This document shows positions 17,175 to 25,574 of a DNA stretch of 64,000 nt, one piece after another (positions within the stretch are counted from its first letter, which is position 1; each line of letters starts with the position of its first letter). Origin of the DNA: Ottowia testudinis (lineage in GTDB: Bacteria; Pseudomonadota; Gammaproteobacteria; Burkholderiales; Burkholderiaceae_C); NCBI RefSeq assembly GCF_017498525.1, contig NZ_CP071796.1, positions 1,736,001 to 1,800,000 on the forward strand, written 5' to 3'. Made by a program: the position numbers and the translations under genes. The notes under the pieces are model-generated. The model was given only the letters and a program-made list of their open reading frames with translations, made no database searches and was not told the DNA's origin.

Positions 17175-18230
17175 AATATTGAAGTAACCCACGGCGGCCC
17201 CGACGCACTGGGCGTGCCTTTGCACGATTTGTCGGCCAACGCCAACGCCTGCGGCCCCTACCCGCCCGCGCAGCGTGCCCTGCAAGCGGCCGATGCGCGG
17301 CATTACCCCGACCCGGCCTACACCGCGCTCACCGTGCAACTGGCGGCGTGGCACGGCGTGGCGCCAGCGCGCATCGTCATGGCCGCCAGCGGCAGCGAAT
17401 TCATCCAGCGCCTCAGCACGGCGCTGGCTTTGCTGGCGGGGCCCGGCGCGGCGGTGTGGCTGCCGGCGCACGCCTATGGCGACTACGCGCGCGCGGCGCA
17501 GGCGGCGGGCTTGCGCCGCGTGGACGGTGCCTCGCAAGCGGCGCTGCTGTGGGCCTGCGAACCGTCCAGCCCGCTGGGCCAGCCACAGGCGGGGCTGGCC
17601 GCGCAGGTGGCGGCGCTGGACGGCGGGCAAACGCTGGTGCTTGATCAAGCCTACGAGCCGCTGCGCCTGTCCGGCGCGCCATCGCTCGACGCGGCCGCGC
17701 TGGAGCGCGTGTGGCGTCTCGTCACGCCCAACAAGGCGCTGGGCCTGACCGGCGTGCGCGCCGCCTATGCCATTGCCCCGCGCGATGCCAACGCCGCGCT
17801 GCTGGCGCGCGTGCGGGCGCTGGCCCCTTCGTGGCCGATCGGCGCGCATGGCGTGGCGCTGCTTGAACACTGGGCCACGGTGCCCGCCCACGGCTGGCTG
17901 GCCGTCTGCCGCGACACGCTGCGGGTGTGGAAGGCGCGGCAGATCGGTCTGCTGCAAGCCGCCGGCTGGCGCGTGATGCCCGGAGATGCTAACTTTTTGG
18001 TAGCTGCTCGCGCTGATTGGGAAAGCGCTGGCAGCCAATTTGACCTGCAAAACCAGCTGCGCGGCTGGCGCGCCCAGGGCATCAAACTGCGCGACTGCGC
18101 CAGCTTTGGCTTGCCCGGCCGCGTGCGCATGGCGGTGGCCGCGCCCGAGGTGCAAGACCTGCTGCGGGCGGCGCTGGCGCTCCCGCCCGCCCGCCCTGTC
18201 ACGCGCGCTGCCGATAATGCCCGGTTCTGA
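17172..18230 (+). CDS. cobD: Threonine-phosphate decarboxylase (PLP-dependent, CobD/CobC type)
   Basis: A 352-residue class I aminotransferase-fold enzyme that decarboxylates L-threonine O-3-phosphate to aminopropanol phosphate. The PLP lysine is Lys188 in VTPNKALGLTGVR; other features are SANANACGPYPPA near the start and DQAYEPLRL near 158. A PR-1 copy lies inside the gene and encodes about residues 272-290 without breaking the frame, and another PR-1 copy supplies the start codon, so the exact N-terminus is uncertain. It follows cbiB and belongs to the nucleotide-loop part of the pathway. Confidence 0.88.
   Translation: MNIEVTHGGPDALGVPLHDLSANANACGPYPPAQRALQAADARHYPDPAYTALTVQLAAWHGVAPARIVMAASGSEFIQRLSTALALLAGPGAAVWLPAHAYGDYARAAQAAGLRRVDGASQAALLWACEPSSPLGQPQAGLAAQVAALDGGQTLVLDQAYEPLRLSGAPSLDAAALERVWRLVTPNKALGLTGVRAAYAIAPRDANAALLARVRALAPSWPIGAHGVALLEHWATVPAHGWLAVCRDTLRVWKARQIGLLQAAGWRVMPGDANFLVAARADWESAGSQFDLQNQLRGWRAQGIKLRDCASFGLPGRVRMAVAAPEVQDLLRAALALPPARPVTRAADNARF
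17986..18041 (+). repeat. PR-1 palindrome inside cobD
   Basis: ATGCTA-ACTTTTTGG-TAGCTGCTCGCGCT followed by AAGCGCTGGCAGCCAA. It is read through in frame as part of the protein. Confidence 0.8.
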
Positions 18231-18250
18231 CTGCCACCTGAGAGCGAACC

Positions 18251-18874
18251 ATGCCCACCCACGCGGCGCTTGCGCTGTCACTGCCGATCGAAATGCGCGT
18301 CGCGGGGCTGGGAGTCAGCAGCGTGGCCAGGCTGGTGCGGCCGGACGGCTGCGTGGTGGCCCGCGCCGGGATGAACGTGTTCGACACCGAGGGCGAGGCG
18401 CTGATTCACGCCGACGACGCCCGCAGCCGGCTGCTGGCGCGCGTGGTGCAAGGCGGTTCGTTCAACTTCAGGTCAAGCTACACGCTGCGGGCGCCCGATG
18501 GCGCGCCGCTGGGCGAGGTGGCGTCCGAGCCCGGCCCCGCGTTCTGGCGCACGGCCATGACAGCGCGCATGGCCGACGCGCACGCCGCGCCGTTTCGCAT
18601 CCGCGCCACCAGCGCGGTGGCCGAGGGGATCAGCGATTTTTTGGGCAAGCTGCCGCTGCTGGGCGCCGCCGTGGACGCGGTGGCGAAGGTCCGCTACGAA
18701 GTGGTGCGGGGCGACGCCGCATGCGTGGCGGTCATCGACCGGATGCCCTCCGCGATCGGCGAGTGCTACAGCATGCGCCGCACGAGCCGGCTGACGCCGG
18801 AGGAACAATCGTTTTGCGCCCTGTTCATGCTGGTGGCGCTGGCCCTGGATGGCGCGCGCAGCCGTGGCGGATGA
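18251..18874 (+). CDS. Hypothetical protein between cobD and cobQ
   Basis: A 207-residue protein I do not recognise. It has alternating beta-strand-like segments in the first half (LVRPDGCVVARAGMNVFDT, FNFRSSYTLRAPDGAPLGEV) and a hydrophobic helix at the end (FCALFMLVALALDGA). The pattern faintly recalls LURP-one/scramblase beta-barrels, but that is a guess. No signal peptide. It is read in the same direction as its cobalamin neighbours and ends about 20 bases before cobQ, so it may be co-transcribed. Confidence 0.55.
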   Translation: MPTHAALALSLPIEMRVAGLGVSSVARLVRPDGCVVARAGMNVFDTEGEALIHADDARSRLLARVVQGGSFNFRSSYTLRAPDGAPLGEVASEPGPAFWRTAMTARMADAHAAPFRIRATSAVAEGISDFLGKLPLLGAAVDAVAKVRYEVVRGDAACVAVIDRMPSAIGECYSMRRTSRLTPEEQSFCALFMLVALALDGARSRGG

Positions 18875-19070
18875 ACCGCGGAAGGACGGCAACGGCATGA
18901 CGCGGCAATGGGCGCGCTGCGTGATGGTGCTCGGCACCAGCTCGGGCGCCGGCAAAAGCTGGCTGGCCACGGCCCTGTGCCGCCACTACGCCAACCAGGG
19001 CCTGAAGGTGGCGCCGTTCAAGGCGCAGAACATGAGCAACAACGCCCGCGTGGTGGCGGGCGCCGCCGGG

Positions 19071-19168
19071 CCCTCACCCCAGAGGGGCGAGGGAGCAAGC
19101 CCTGCGCCGATGCAGGGCGCCGGGGTGTTGCCCTCTCTCCCGCTTGCGGGAGAGGGTAGGGGTGAGGG
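19071..19168. repeat. Inverted-repeat insert 1 in cobQ
   Basis: Bounded by CCCTCACCCC and GGGGTGAGGG, perfect inverted 10-mers, with inner stems (CTCTCCCGCTTGCGGGAGAG). It is a high-copy type of intergenic palindrome known from many proteobacteria. It leaves the N-terminal frame open and would add about 33 unusual residues after the VVAGAAG segment. Confidence 0.8.
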
Positions 19169-19765
19169 GCCGGCGGCGCTTGGCGAAATTGGCTCGGCCC
19201 AATACTTCCAGGCCCTGGCCGCGCGCGCCGAGCCCGACGTGCGCATGAACCCCCTCTTGCTCAAGCCCGAGGCCGACACGCACAGCCAGGTCGTGCTGCT
19301 GGGGCAGGTCAACCGCGAACTGACCGCGCTGCCCTGGCGCGGGCGCAGCCAGCACGTGTGGCCACACATCGCCGCCGCGCTGGACGCATTGCGCGCCGAA
19401 AACGACGTGGTGGTGATCGAAGGCGCCGGCTCGCCGGCCGAGATCAACCTGATGGCCAGCGACGTCGTCAACCTGCGCATTGCCCGCCATGCCCAGGCGC
19501 GCTGCCTGCTGGTGGCCGACATCGACCGTGGCGGCGCCTTTGCGCACCTGTACGGCACCTGGGCGTTGCTGGCGCCCGAAGACCGCGCGTTGATCCACGG
19601 CTTTGTGCTCAACAAGTTTCGTGGCGACGCCAGCCTGCTGGCACCCGCGCCCGAGCAGCTGCAGGCGTTGACCGGCATCCCCACCGTGGCCGTGGTGCCG
19701 ATGCGCTTCGGGCATGGCTTGCCGGAGGAAGATGGTGTGTTCGATGACCGCGCGACAGCCTGTCT

Positions 19766-19864
19766 TGCTCCTCCCCGCTGGGGAAGGCCGGGATGGGGAC
19801 TAACCCCGCCGCCGGATCAGCTCGGCCTGCCCCCACCCCAACCCTCCCCAGCGATGGAGGGGCG
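19766..19864. repeat. Inverted-repeat insert 2 in cobQ (site of the frame change)
   Basis: Left arm CCTCCCCGCTGGGGAAGG... pairs with right arm ...CCCTCCCCAGCGATGGAGG. The reading frame differs on the two sides of this block. Confidence 0.8.
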
Positions 19865-20196
19865 AATACCCGGTACCCCGCCACATCGCCATCATCGCCA
19901 CCCCCCGCATCAGCAATCTGGACGAATTCCAGCCGCTCAAGAACATCCCCGGCGTGCGCCTGACCTGGGCGCGCACGCCCGCCGAGCTGCACGGCGCCGA
20001 CACCGTCATCCTGCCCGGCAGCAAGGCCACGGTGGCCGATCTGGCCTGGCTGCGCGCGCAGGGGCTGGACGCGGCGGTGGCCGCCCACGCCGCGCGCGGC
20101 GGCCGCGTGCTGGGCATATGCGGCGGCCTGCAGATGCTGGGCGAGGCGCTGATCGACCTGCACGGCGTCGAAAGCCCGGTTTTCGCCGCCGGGCCG

Positions 20197-20262
20197 CCCC
20201 AAGGCGAAAACGCGGCCCCCTTGGGGGGCAGCGCAACACGCGCAGCGGTGCAGCGTGGGGGC
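20197..20262. repeat. Repeat insert 3 in cobQ
   Basis: A GGGCCGCCCCAAGGCG...CCCTTGGGGGGCAGC block that ends GCAGCGTGGGGG. It is related in style to the hairpins at 55850-55885 and is translated in frame within the glutaminase domain (AAPLGGSATRAAVQRGG), an addition of about 22 residues. Confidence 0.65.
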
Positions 20263-20663
20263 GATTTCGGCAACGCCCCCGGCCTGGGCCTTCTGCCGCT
20301 GGTCACCAGTTTCGAGCCGCGGAAAACCGTGCGCCACACCCGGACGCGCTTTGGCGAAGTGGTGGGCGCGTGGTCGGCGTTGTCCGGCGTTCCGGTGAGC
20401 GGCTACGAAATCCACAGCGGTCAGACCGCGCCGCACCCGGCCATGGTGGCCAAGGGCGACGTGCCGCGCGAGCTCATTCCCGGCTTGGCGTGGCAGAACG
20501 GCGCTGGCAACGTGCTGGGTGTGTATCTGCACGGCTTGTTTGAAGACGCGGCCGTGCTGCAGGCGCTGTTTGGCGCCGATGCGCCATCGCTCGATGCCGT
20601 GTTCGATCAACTGGCGGCTGATGTCGAGCTGGCCTTCGCGCCCGGCGTGCTGCAAGGGTTGCT

Positions 20664-21422
20664 TCAGTGACGCACGCAGACGAACGCCAGCGTCTGGTAA
20701 GGCAGGCGCACCGTGGCGCGCCCGCGCAGCGCGGGGTGGGTGGCGATCAGGTTCTCGATCTGCGCGCGTACCACGGCCTGTTCGCCTGCTGGCAGCGCGG
20801 CGATGAAGCTGACCGACATGAAGCGGTCGACGATGACTTGCGCGGGCGGGCCCACGTGTTCATGCTCGAACACCGTCTCGTGCAGCGGCCCGAAGGCCGG
20901 GTGCGGAAACGCCTCGCGCCAGTTCTGCTTCCAGAAGCGTGGCGCGTCGCCCTCGTGGGGCGAAACGATGCGGGTCAACTCGGTCACCCAATCGACCGAC
21001 TCATCGCGCACGTTCCACACCAGGCCCAGCCGCCCGCCGGGCTTGAGCACGCGCGCGAATTCGTCCAGCGCGGCGCGGCTGCTGAACCAGTGAAACGCCT
21101 GCGCGCAAACGATGGCGTCTTGCGACGCGGTGGTGAGCCCGGTCGCCTCGGCCGTACCGGGCTGCACGCGCAGACGCGCGTGCGGCGTGATGCGCGCGCG
21201 CATGGCATCGACCGGCTCCACCGCCACCACGCCGGCACCCGTGACCAGCAGCCGCGGCGCGAACTTGCCGGTGCCTGCGCCCACGTCCACCGCGTGCCGG
21301 CCGGGCCCCAGCCGCAGCGCATCGCGCAGCCAGCCGTCCAGCGCGGCCGGATACTCGGGGCGCCCTCGCGCGTAGGCGCCGGCTTGATTTGTAAAACCTT
21401 TTTGCGCGGCAGCGTGCACCAT
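20664..21422 (-). CDS. Class I SAM-dependent methyltransferase
   Basis: A 252-residue Rossmann methyltransferase of the small UbiE-like/Methyltransf_11 type. Motif I is VDVGAGTGKFAPRLL near residue 42, and the acidic loop and VLKPGGRLGLVW near 125 are clear. The N-terminal QAGAYARGRPEYP is typical of a common bacterial subfamily with unknown substrate. It is antisense to its neighbours: its stop overlaps the end of cobQ and its start codon overlaps that of cobT. A slightly downstream start is possible. No specific link to B12 is evident. Confidence 0.85.
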   Translation of the reverse strand: MVHAAAQKGFTNQAGAYARGRPEYPAALDGWLRDALRLGPGRHAVDVGAGTGKFAPRLLVTGAGVVAVEPVDAMRARITPHARLRVQPGTAEATGLTTASQDAIVCAQAFHWFSSRAALDEFARVLKPGGRLGLVWNVRDESVDWVTELTRIVSPHEGDAPRFWKQNWREAFPHPAFGPLHETVFEHEHVGPPAQVIVDRFMSVSFIAALPAGEQAVVRAQIENLIATHPALRGRATVRLPYQTLAFVCVRH

Positions 21423-22476
21423 GACCAACACCTTGACTCCTGAATTCGACCTGCCCATTGTGGGTGACCTGCACGACGCGCCGCTGGCCGCCGCGCTGCA
21501 ACACAAGATCGACCGCAAGACCGTGCCGCACGGCGCGCTGGGGCGGCTGGCCGCGCTGGCGCAGCGGCTGGGGCTGATTCTGGGCACCACCGAGCCGCGC
21601 CTGACGCAGCCGCAACTGGTGGTGTTCGCCGCCGATCACGGCGTGGCCGCGCGCGGTGTGTCGGCCTACCCGAGCGACGTCACCTGGCAGATGGTGGGCA
21701 ACTTCGTGGCCGGCGGCGCGGCGGTGAGCGTGCTGGCGCGCCAGCACGGCATCGCGCAGACGGTGGTCGACTGCGGCGTGCGGCACGACTTCGAGCCGGC
21801 GCCCGGCCTGCTGGTGCGCAAGATCGGCCCTGGCACGGCGGACTTCAGCCAAGGCCCGGCCATGAGCGCCGCGCAGTGTGCCGACGCGCTGCGCAACGGC
21901 ATCGAGCTGGTTAAGCAGCTGCCCGGCAACGCGCTGCTGCTGGGCGAAATGGGCATTGGCAACACCTCGCCGGCCAGCTGCCTGGCCGCGCGCCTGGGCG
22001 GCATCGACGTGGGCGAGGTCACCGGTGCCGGCACCGGACTGGACTCGGCGGGCATCGCCCGCAAGACGGCCGTGTTGCGCGAGGCGCTGGCCGCCAACGC
22101 CGGCGCCGCCGATCCGCTGGCTGTGCTGGCCGCGCTGGGCGGCTTCGAGATCGCCACCATGGTGGGCAGCGTGCTGCAAGCTTCAGCCGAGCGGCGCGTG
22201 ATCGTGGTGGACGGCTTCATCGCCAGCAGCGCGGTGCTGGTGGCCTGCCGGTTGGCGCCGCCCGTGCTGCAGCGCTGCGTGTTCGCCCACCGCTCGGACG
22301 AGCGCGGCCACGCGCGGCTGCTGCAGCTGCTGGGCGCCGAGCCGCTGCTGGACATGGGCCTGCGCGTGGGCGAGGGCAGCGGCGCGGCGCTGGCTTGGCC
22401 GCTGCTCGAATCGGCCTGCCGCATCCTCAACGAGATGGCGAGCTTTGAATCGGCGGGGGTTTCGGACAAGGGGTGA
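21421..22476 (+). CDS. cobT: Nicotinate-nucleotide--dimethylbenzimidazole phosphoribosyltransferase
   Basis: A 351-residue CobT that activates 5,6-dimethylbenzimidazole to alpha-ribazole phosphate. Motifs include PHGALGRLAALA near 38, FAADHGVAARGVSAYPSDVT (63-82), GEMGIGNTSPAS near 178 and GLRVGEGSGAA near 314, the latter containing the catalytic glutamate. It accepts the product of the BluB domain encoded at 3353-4480. The ATG overlaps the start of the divergent methyltransferase, so its promoter must lie inside that gene or the true start is slightly downstream. Confidence 0.95.
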   Translation: MTNTLTPEFDLPIVGDLHDAPLAAALQHKIDRKTVPHGALGRLAALAQRLGLILGTTEPRLTQPQLVVFAADHGVAARGVSAYPSDVTWQMVGNFVAGGAAVSVLARQHGIAQTVVDCGVRHDFEPAPGLLVRKIGPGTADFSQGPAMSAAQCADALRNGIELVKQLPGNALLLGEMGIGNTSPASCLAARLGGIDVGEVTGAGTGLDSAGIARKTAVLREALAANAGAADPLAVLAALGGFEIATMVGSVLQASAERRVIVVDGFIASSAVLVACRLAPPVLQRCVFAHRSDERGHARLLQLLGAEPLLDMGLRVGEGSGAALAWPLLESACRILNEMASFESAGVSDKG

Positions 22477-22498
22477 GGCGTTTTGCAGCCCCGAACCA

Positions 22499-22652
22499 GC
22501 CGGACGCGAAGGGCGCGCGAAGGACGCGAAAGAACAGCCTGGAAAAGTAAACTGGCCATTCATGTTTTTTTATCAAGTTCAGCGCTGGCGCTTTTGGATA
22601 CAGCGCGAGCAGCTATAAAAAAGTGAGTTTCCTTTGCGTCCTTCGCGTATTT
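22499..22652 (+). repeat. PR-2 hairpin element upstream of cobS, with nested PR-1
   Basis: The left arm (GCCGGACGCGAAGGGCGCGC...) pairs with the right arm (TTTGCGTCCTTCGCGT) immediately before cobS. The loop contains a complete PR-1 copy, so one repeat has landed inside another. Confidence 0.75.
22575..22622 (-). repeat. PR-1 palindrome nested in a PR-2 loop
   Basis: AGCGCTGGCGCTTTTGGATA then CAGCGCGAGCAGCTATAAAA. The core stem is imperfect but the AGCAGCTAT end is kept. Confidence 0.75.
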
Positions 22653-22658
22653 GACGCC

Positions 22659-23465
22659 ATGAATCTATCGCGGACCCTGCGCCACTTCCTGCTCGCCCTG
22701 CAGTTCTTCACCCGCATCCCCATCACCGGCCGGCTGGCGGCGTGGGTGGGCTACAGCCCGGCCATGCTGCGCGCGATCGCGGGGCATTTTCCCGGCGTGG
22801 TCTGGGTGGTGGGCGCGGTGGCGGCGGGGGTGCTTGCGGCAGCGCTGTATCTGCTGCCGCCGGGGCCGCTGGGCGCGCTGGTGGCGGCCGGGCTGGCGGC
22901 CGCGGCCACCGTGTGGCTGACCGGCGCCTTCCATGAAGACGGCCTGGCCGACACCGCCGACGGCCTGGGCGGCGGTGCCCCGCGCGAGCGCGCGCTGGCC
23001 ATCATGAAGGATTCGCGCATCGGCAGCTACGGCACCGCCGCGCTGCTGTTGGCGCTGGGGCTGAAGGTGGCGCTGACGGCGCTGCTGGCCGAGCGCGGCG
23101 CCGGCGTGGCCGCGCTGGCTGTGTGGGGCACGCACGTGCTGTCGCGCGCCGCGCCGCTGGATGTGATGTGGGGCTTGCCCTACGCGGGCGAGGCCGATGG
23201 CAGCAAAGCCAAGCCGCTGGCCGATGCGATTTCGCTGGGCGGCATCCTGACGGGTATCGCCTGGGCGCTGCCCGCGCTGGGGCTGCTGTGGTGGGCGCTG
23301 GGTTGGCGGCCCACGTTGGCCGCCATGGCGCTGTGGATGCTGGCGCTGGGGCACATGCGGCGCCTGCTGCGCCGCCGTCTGCAGGGCTTCACCGGCGACA
23401 CGCTGGGCGCCACCCAGCAGGTGTGCGAGCTGGCGCTGCTGCTGGGGCTCGCGCTGGCATGGTGA
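22659..23465 (+). CDS. cobS: Adenosylcobinamide-GDP ribazoletransferase (cobalamin synthase)
   Basis: A 268-residue membrane enzyme that joins adenosylcobinamide-GDP to alpha-ribazole, completing the cofactor. The start LLALQFFTRIPI, the acidic loop GAFHEDGLADTADGLGGG (about 88-105), and MKDSRIGSYG near 116 are diagnostic. Several membrane helices follow. Its ATG is seven bases after a PR-2 right arm. The end overlaps cobC by seven bases. Confidence 0.95.
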   Translation: MNLSRTLRHFLLALQFFTRIPITGRLAAWVGYSPAMLRAIAGHFPGVVWVVGAVAAGVLAAALYLLPPGPLGALVAAGLAAAATVWLTGAFHEDGLADTADGLGGGAPRERALAIMKDSRIGSYGTAALLLALGLKVALTALLAERGAGVAALAVWGTHVLSRAAPLDVMWGLPYAGEADGSKAKPLADAISLGGILTGIAWALPALGLLWWALGWRPTLAAMALWMLALGHMRRLLRRRLQGFTGDTLGATQQVCELALLLGLALAW

Positions 23466-24019
23466 CGCCCACGCTCTGGCTGGTGCGCCACGCGCCGGTG
23501 CTGGCCGCGCCCGGCTTGTGCTACGGCGCCACCGATCTGCCGGCAGACGCCGCGGCCACGCGCGCCGCGGCCGAAATGTTGGCCGCCACCTTGCCCGCGC
23601 AAGTCATCGTCGTCACTTCTCCGCTACAAAGATGTGAGCTGCTCGCGCTTGATTTGCAAGCGCTGCGGCCCGATTTGATCTTGAGAACCGACGATCGCCT
23701 GCGCGAGATGGACTTCGGCGCCTGGGAGGGCCGTGCCTGGGCCAGCATCCCGCGCGCCGCGTTCGACGCCTGGCTGGCCGATTTCGCCGATGCGCCGCCG
23801 GGCGAGGGCGGCGAGACGGTGCGCGCGCTGATGGCGCGCGTCGGCGCCGCGTGGGACGACTGGCGCGCCAGCGGCACCGACGCGCTGTGGGTCACCCATG
23901 CGGGCGTGATGCGCGCGGCGCTGCTGCTCGCGCGCGACGTGCGCCTGCCCGCCGCCGCCGCCGACTGGCCGGCCGACACGCTGCCCTTTGGCGAGGTGCG
24001 CGCGGTGCGGGTGGACTGA
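23459..24019 (+). CDS. cobC: Alpha-ribazole phosphatase/histidine phosphatase family
   Basis: A 186-residue histidine phosphatase. The phosphoacceptor motif reads VRHAP (His11) instead of the common RHG; SPLQRCELLA near 53, LREMDFGAWEGR near 83 and THAGVMRA near 145 complete the fold. In this position it most likely removes phosphate from alpha-ribazole phosphate or adenosylcobalamin phosphate. A PR-1 copy encodes about residues 55-72 in frame. The start overlaps the end of cobS. Confidence 0.87.
   Translation: MVTPTLWLVRHAPVLAAPGLCYGATDLPADAAATRAAAEMLAATLPAQVIVVTSPLQRCELLALDLQALRPDLILRTDDRLREMDFGAWEGRAWASIPRAAFDAWLADFADAPPGEGGETVRALMARVGAAWDDWRASGTDALWVTHAGVMRAALLLARDVRLPAAAADWPADTLPFGEVRAVRVD
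23622..23674 (+). repeat. PR-1 palindrome inside cobC
   Basis: GAGCTGCTCGCGCTTGATTT followed by GCAAGCGCTGCGGCC, read in frame as part of the phosphatase. Confidence 0.75.
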
Positions 24020-24096
24020 TCCGCGCGGCACCGTGCATCCTGCCCTGGGGCACGTTGGGCGCCGTCACGATGCAATTTCCGGGCTATCATGACTGT

Positions 24097-24681
24097 ATGA
24101 ATTCACAGTGCATGCTGTTCGCCGATGAGCCCATCGCACTGGTGCGCGACGCCGAGGGCGGCATCGGTTACCACCCCGGCGTGGTGGCCGATGACGTGGC
24201 CGCGGCGTGGTTCGATGCCTTGCTGCCAAGCGTGCCCTGGCGCAGCGAGGAGCGTCCCATGTACGACCGCATCGTCGCCGTGCCGCGCCTGATGGCCAGC
24301 GTGGCGCTGAGCGATCCCAGCCGGCCGCCCTGCATCGACGCCGCGCTGCGAGCGGTGTGCGCGGTGGCGCCGGCGCCGTACACGCGGGTCGGCCTCAACC
24401 TGTACCGCGGTGCTGGCGACAGCGTGGCCATGCACAACGACCGCGTGCACGGCCTGGCGCCGGGCCAGCCCATCGCCATCCTCTCGCTCGGCGCCGCGCG
24501 CGACATGCTGATCCGCGCCAAGCCGGGCGGCCCCAGCCGGCGCGTGCGGCTCGAATCCGGCAGCGTGCTGGTGATGAGCCACGCCAGCCAGCACACGCAC
24601 GAGCACGGCATCCCCAAAACCAGCCAGCCCGCCGGCGCGCGCATCAGCGTGGCCTTTCGGGTGCGCCTGCCCTGCACCTGA
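24097..24681 (+). CDS. AlkB-like Fe(II)/2-oxoglutarate dioxygenase
   Basis: A 194-residue member of the AlkB family, which oxidatively removes methyl groups from damaged bases. The iron site is HND (His113, Asp115) in SVAMHNDRVHG, with a distal His in SHASQHTHEHGIPK and the 2-oxoglutarate arginine in RISVAFR. An in-frame ATG at 24070 would add nine residues; neither has a clear ribosome site. The stop codon runs directly into a PR-1 element. Substrate (DNA repair or other) is not deducible. Confidence 0.85.
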   Translation: MNSQCMLFADEPIALVRDAEGGIGYHPGVVADDVAAAWFDALLPSVPWRSEERPMYDRIVAVPRLMASVALSDPSRPPCIDAALRAVCAVAPAPYTRVGLNLYRGAGDSVAMHNDRVHGLAPGQPIAILSLGAARDMLIRAKPGGPSRRVRLESGSVLVMSHASQHTHEHGIPKTSQPAGARISVAFRVRLPCT

Positions 24682-24738
24682 TTGCTCTTAAATAAATAGC
24701 TGTTCGCGCTTTCTGGACAAGCGCCAGCAGCCTTTTTT
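24681..24738 (+). repeat. PR-1 palindrome between convergent genes
   Basis: ATTGCTCTTAAATAAATAGC then GCGCTTTCTGGACAAGCGC, ending in TTTTTTAA. The T-run after the stem makes this copy a plausible rho-independent terminator for the AlkB-like gene. Confidence 0.85.
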
Positions 24739-24770
24739 AATCAAAGCCGATGCGCGGCGCCGTGGGTGGG

Positions 24771-25574
24771 TCAACCCAAGCCGCGCAAGCTGGCCTCGAC
24801 AGCCGCCGCCGCCGCCAGCGGTTTTTCCATTGGAAACAGGTGCGTGCCATCGAGCATCATCACGCGGCCCTTGGCCAGGCGGGTGGGGTTTTCCAGGCCG
24901 CCCATCTGCTTCATCTCGGCCGACTGCAGGCCGCCAATGAACGCCAGCGGGCACTTCAGCGGGTGCGAGCGCAGCAGCGTGCCAATGTTGTGCGGCAGCG
25001 TGTCGTAGATGCGCGATTCGACCTCGCGGTCGAAGGCCAGCCGCCAGCTGCCCTCGGCATCGAAGGTGCCATGGTTGACGTAGTCGTGCAGCACCTGCGC
25101 ATCCCACGCCGCGAACAGTTTCTTGCCGCGAAAGTGCTGGAACACCGCCTCGCGGTCGTCCCACTCATGGCGCCGCTTGCGGCTGACCATGCTGGGCGAG
25201 AGCCGCTTCATCAGCGGCGTGCGCTTGGCCATGCCCACCGCGCCGGCGCGCCAGCCGCCCAGCACGGGCGAGTCGAGCATCACCACGCCGCGTGCCAGTT
25301 CGGGGTGGCGCGCGGCGCACATCAGGCTCAGGATGCCGCCCAGCGAATGGCCGACCAGGTACGGCGCCTCGCCCGCGGCTTGGCGCTGCTCACGCGCGAA
25401 GTCGGCCAGCTGCTGCACCAGGTGCGGCCAGTTGTCGGTAACCGGGTACCGCGGGTCGTGGCCGTATTTTTCGATGGCGTGCACGGTGAACCCGCGCGCG
25501 CGCAGGCTGTCCAGCATCACGCGGTAGGTGCTGGCGGGAAAACTGTTGCCGTGGGAGAAGACGATCAGGCTCAT
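24771..25574 (-). CDS. Alpha/beta hydrolase
   Basis: A 267-residue alpha/beta hydrolase. The oxyanion region is IVFSHGNSFPAS (residues 4-15), the nucleophile elbow is GHSLGG near 96-101, and the acid and histidine are probably within the later GGLQS and DGTHLFP segments. No signal peptide. The substrate is unknown; the family includes esterases and lactonases. It is separated from its neighbours by repeats on both sides. Confidence 0.87.
   Translation of the reverse strand: MSLIVFSHGNSFPASTYRVMLDSLRARGFTVHAIEKYGHDPRYPVTDNWPHLVQQLADFAREQRQAAGEAPYLVGHSLGGILSLMCAARHPELARGVVMLDSPVLGGWRAGAVGMAKRTPLMKRLSPSMVSRKRRHEWDDREAVFQHFRGKKLFAAWDAQVLHDYVNHGTFDAEGSWRLAFDREVESRIYDTLPHNIGTLLRSHPLKCPLAFIGGLQSAEMKQMGGLENPTRLAKGRVMMLDGTHLFPMEKPLAAAAAVEASLRGLG

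Larger units (their letters stand above)
18897..20670 (+). pseudogene. cobQ: Cobyric acid synthase CobQ/CbiP, frameshifted and repeat-invaded
   Basis: CobQ amidates four side chains of the corrin ring with glutamine nitrogen. The N-terminal synthetase part is visible from 18897 (MVLGTSSGAGKSWLATALCRHY, then LLKPEADTHSQV, VVIEGAGSPAEINL, DIDRGGAFAHLYGT). The C-terminal glutaminase part lies in another frame from about 19882 (IIATPRISNLDEFQPLK, VILPGSKAT, GICGGLQMLG, SGYEIHSG). The total of 1774 bases is not a multiple of three. Three repeat blocks (19071-19168, 19766-19864, 20197-20262) are inserted; without them about 500 codons remain, the normal length. The frame change falls in the second block, between the domains. 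It may be inactive, be made as two chains, or reflect a sequence error in a repeat. Confidence 0.85.
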
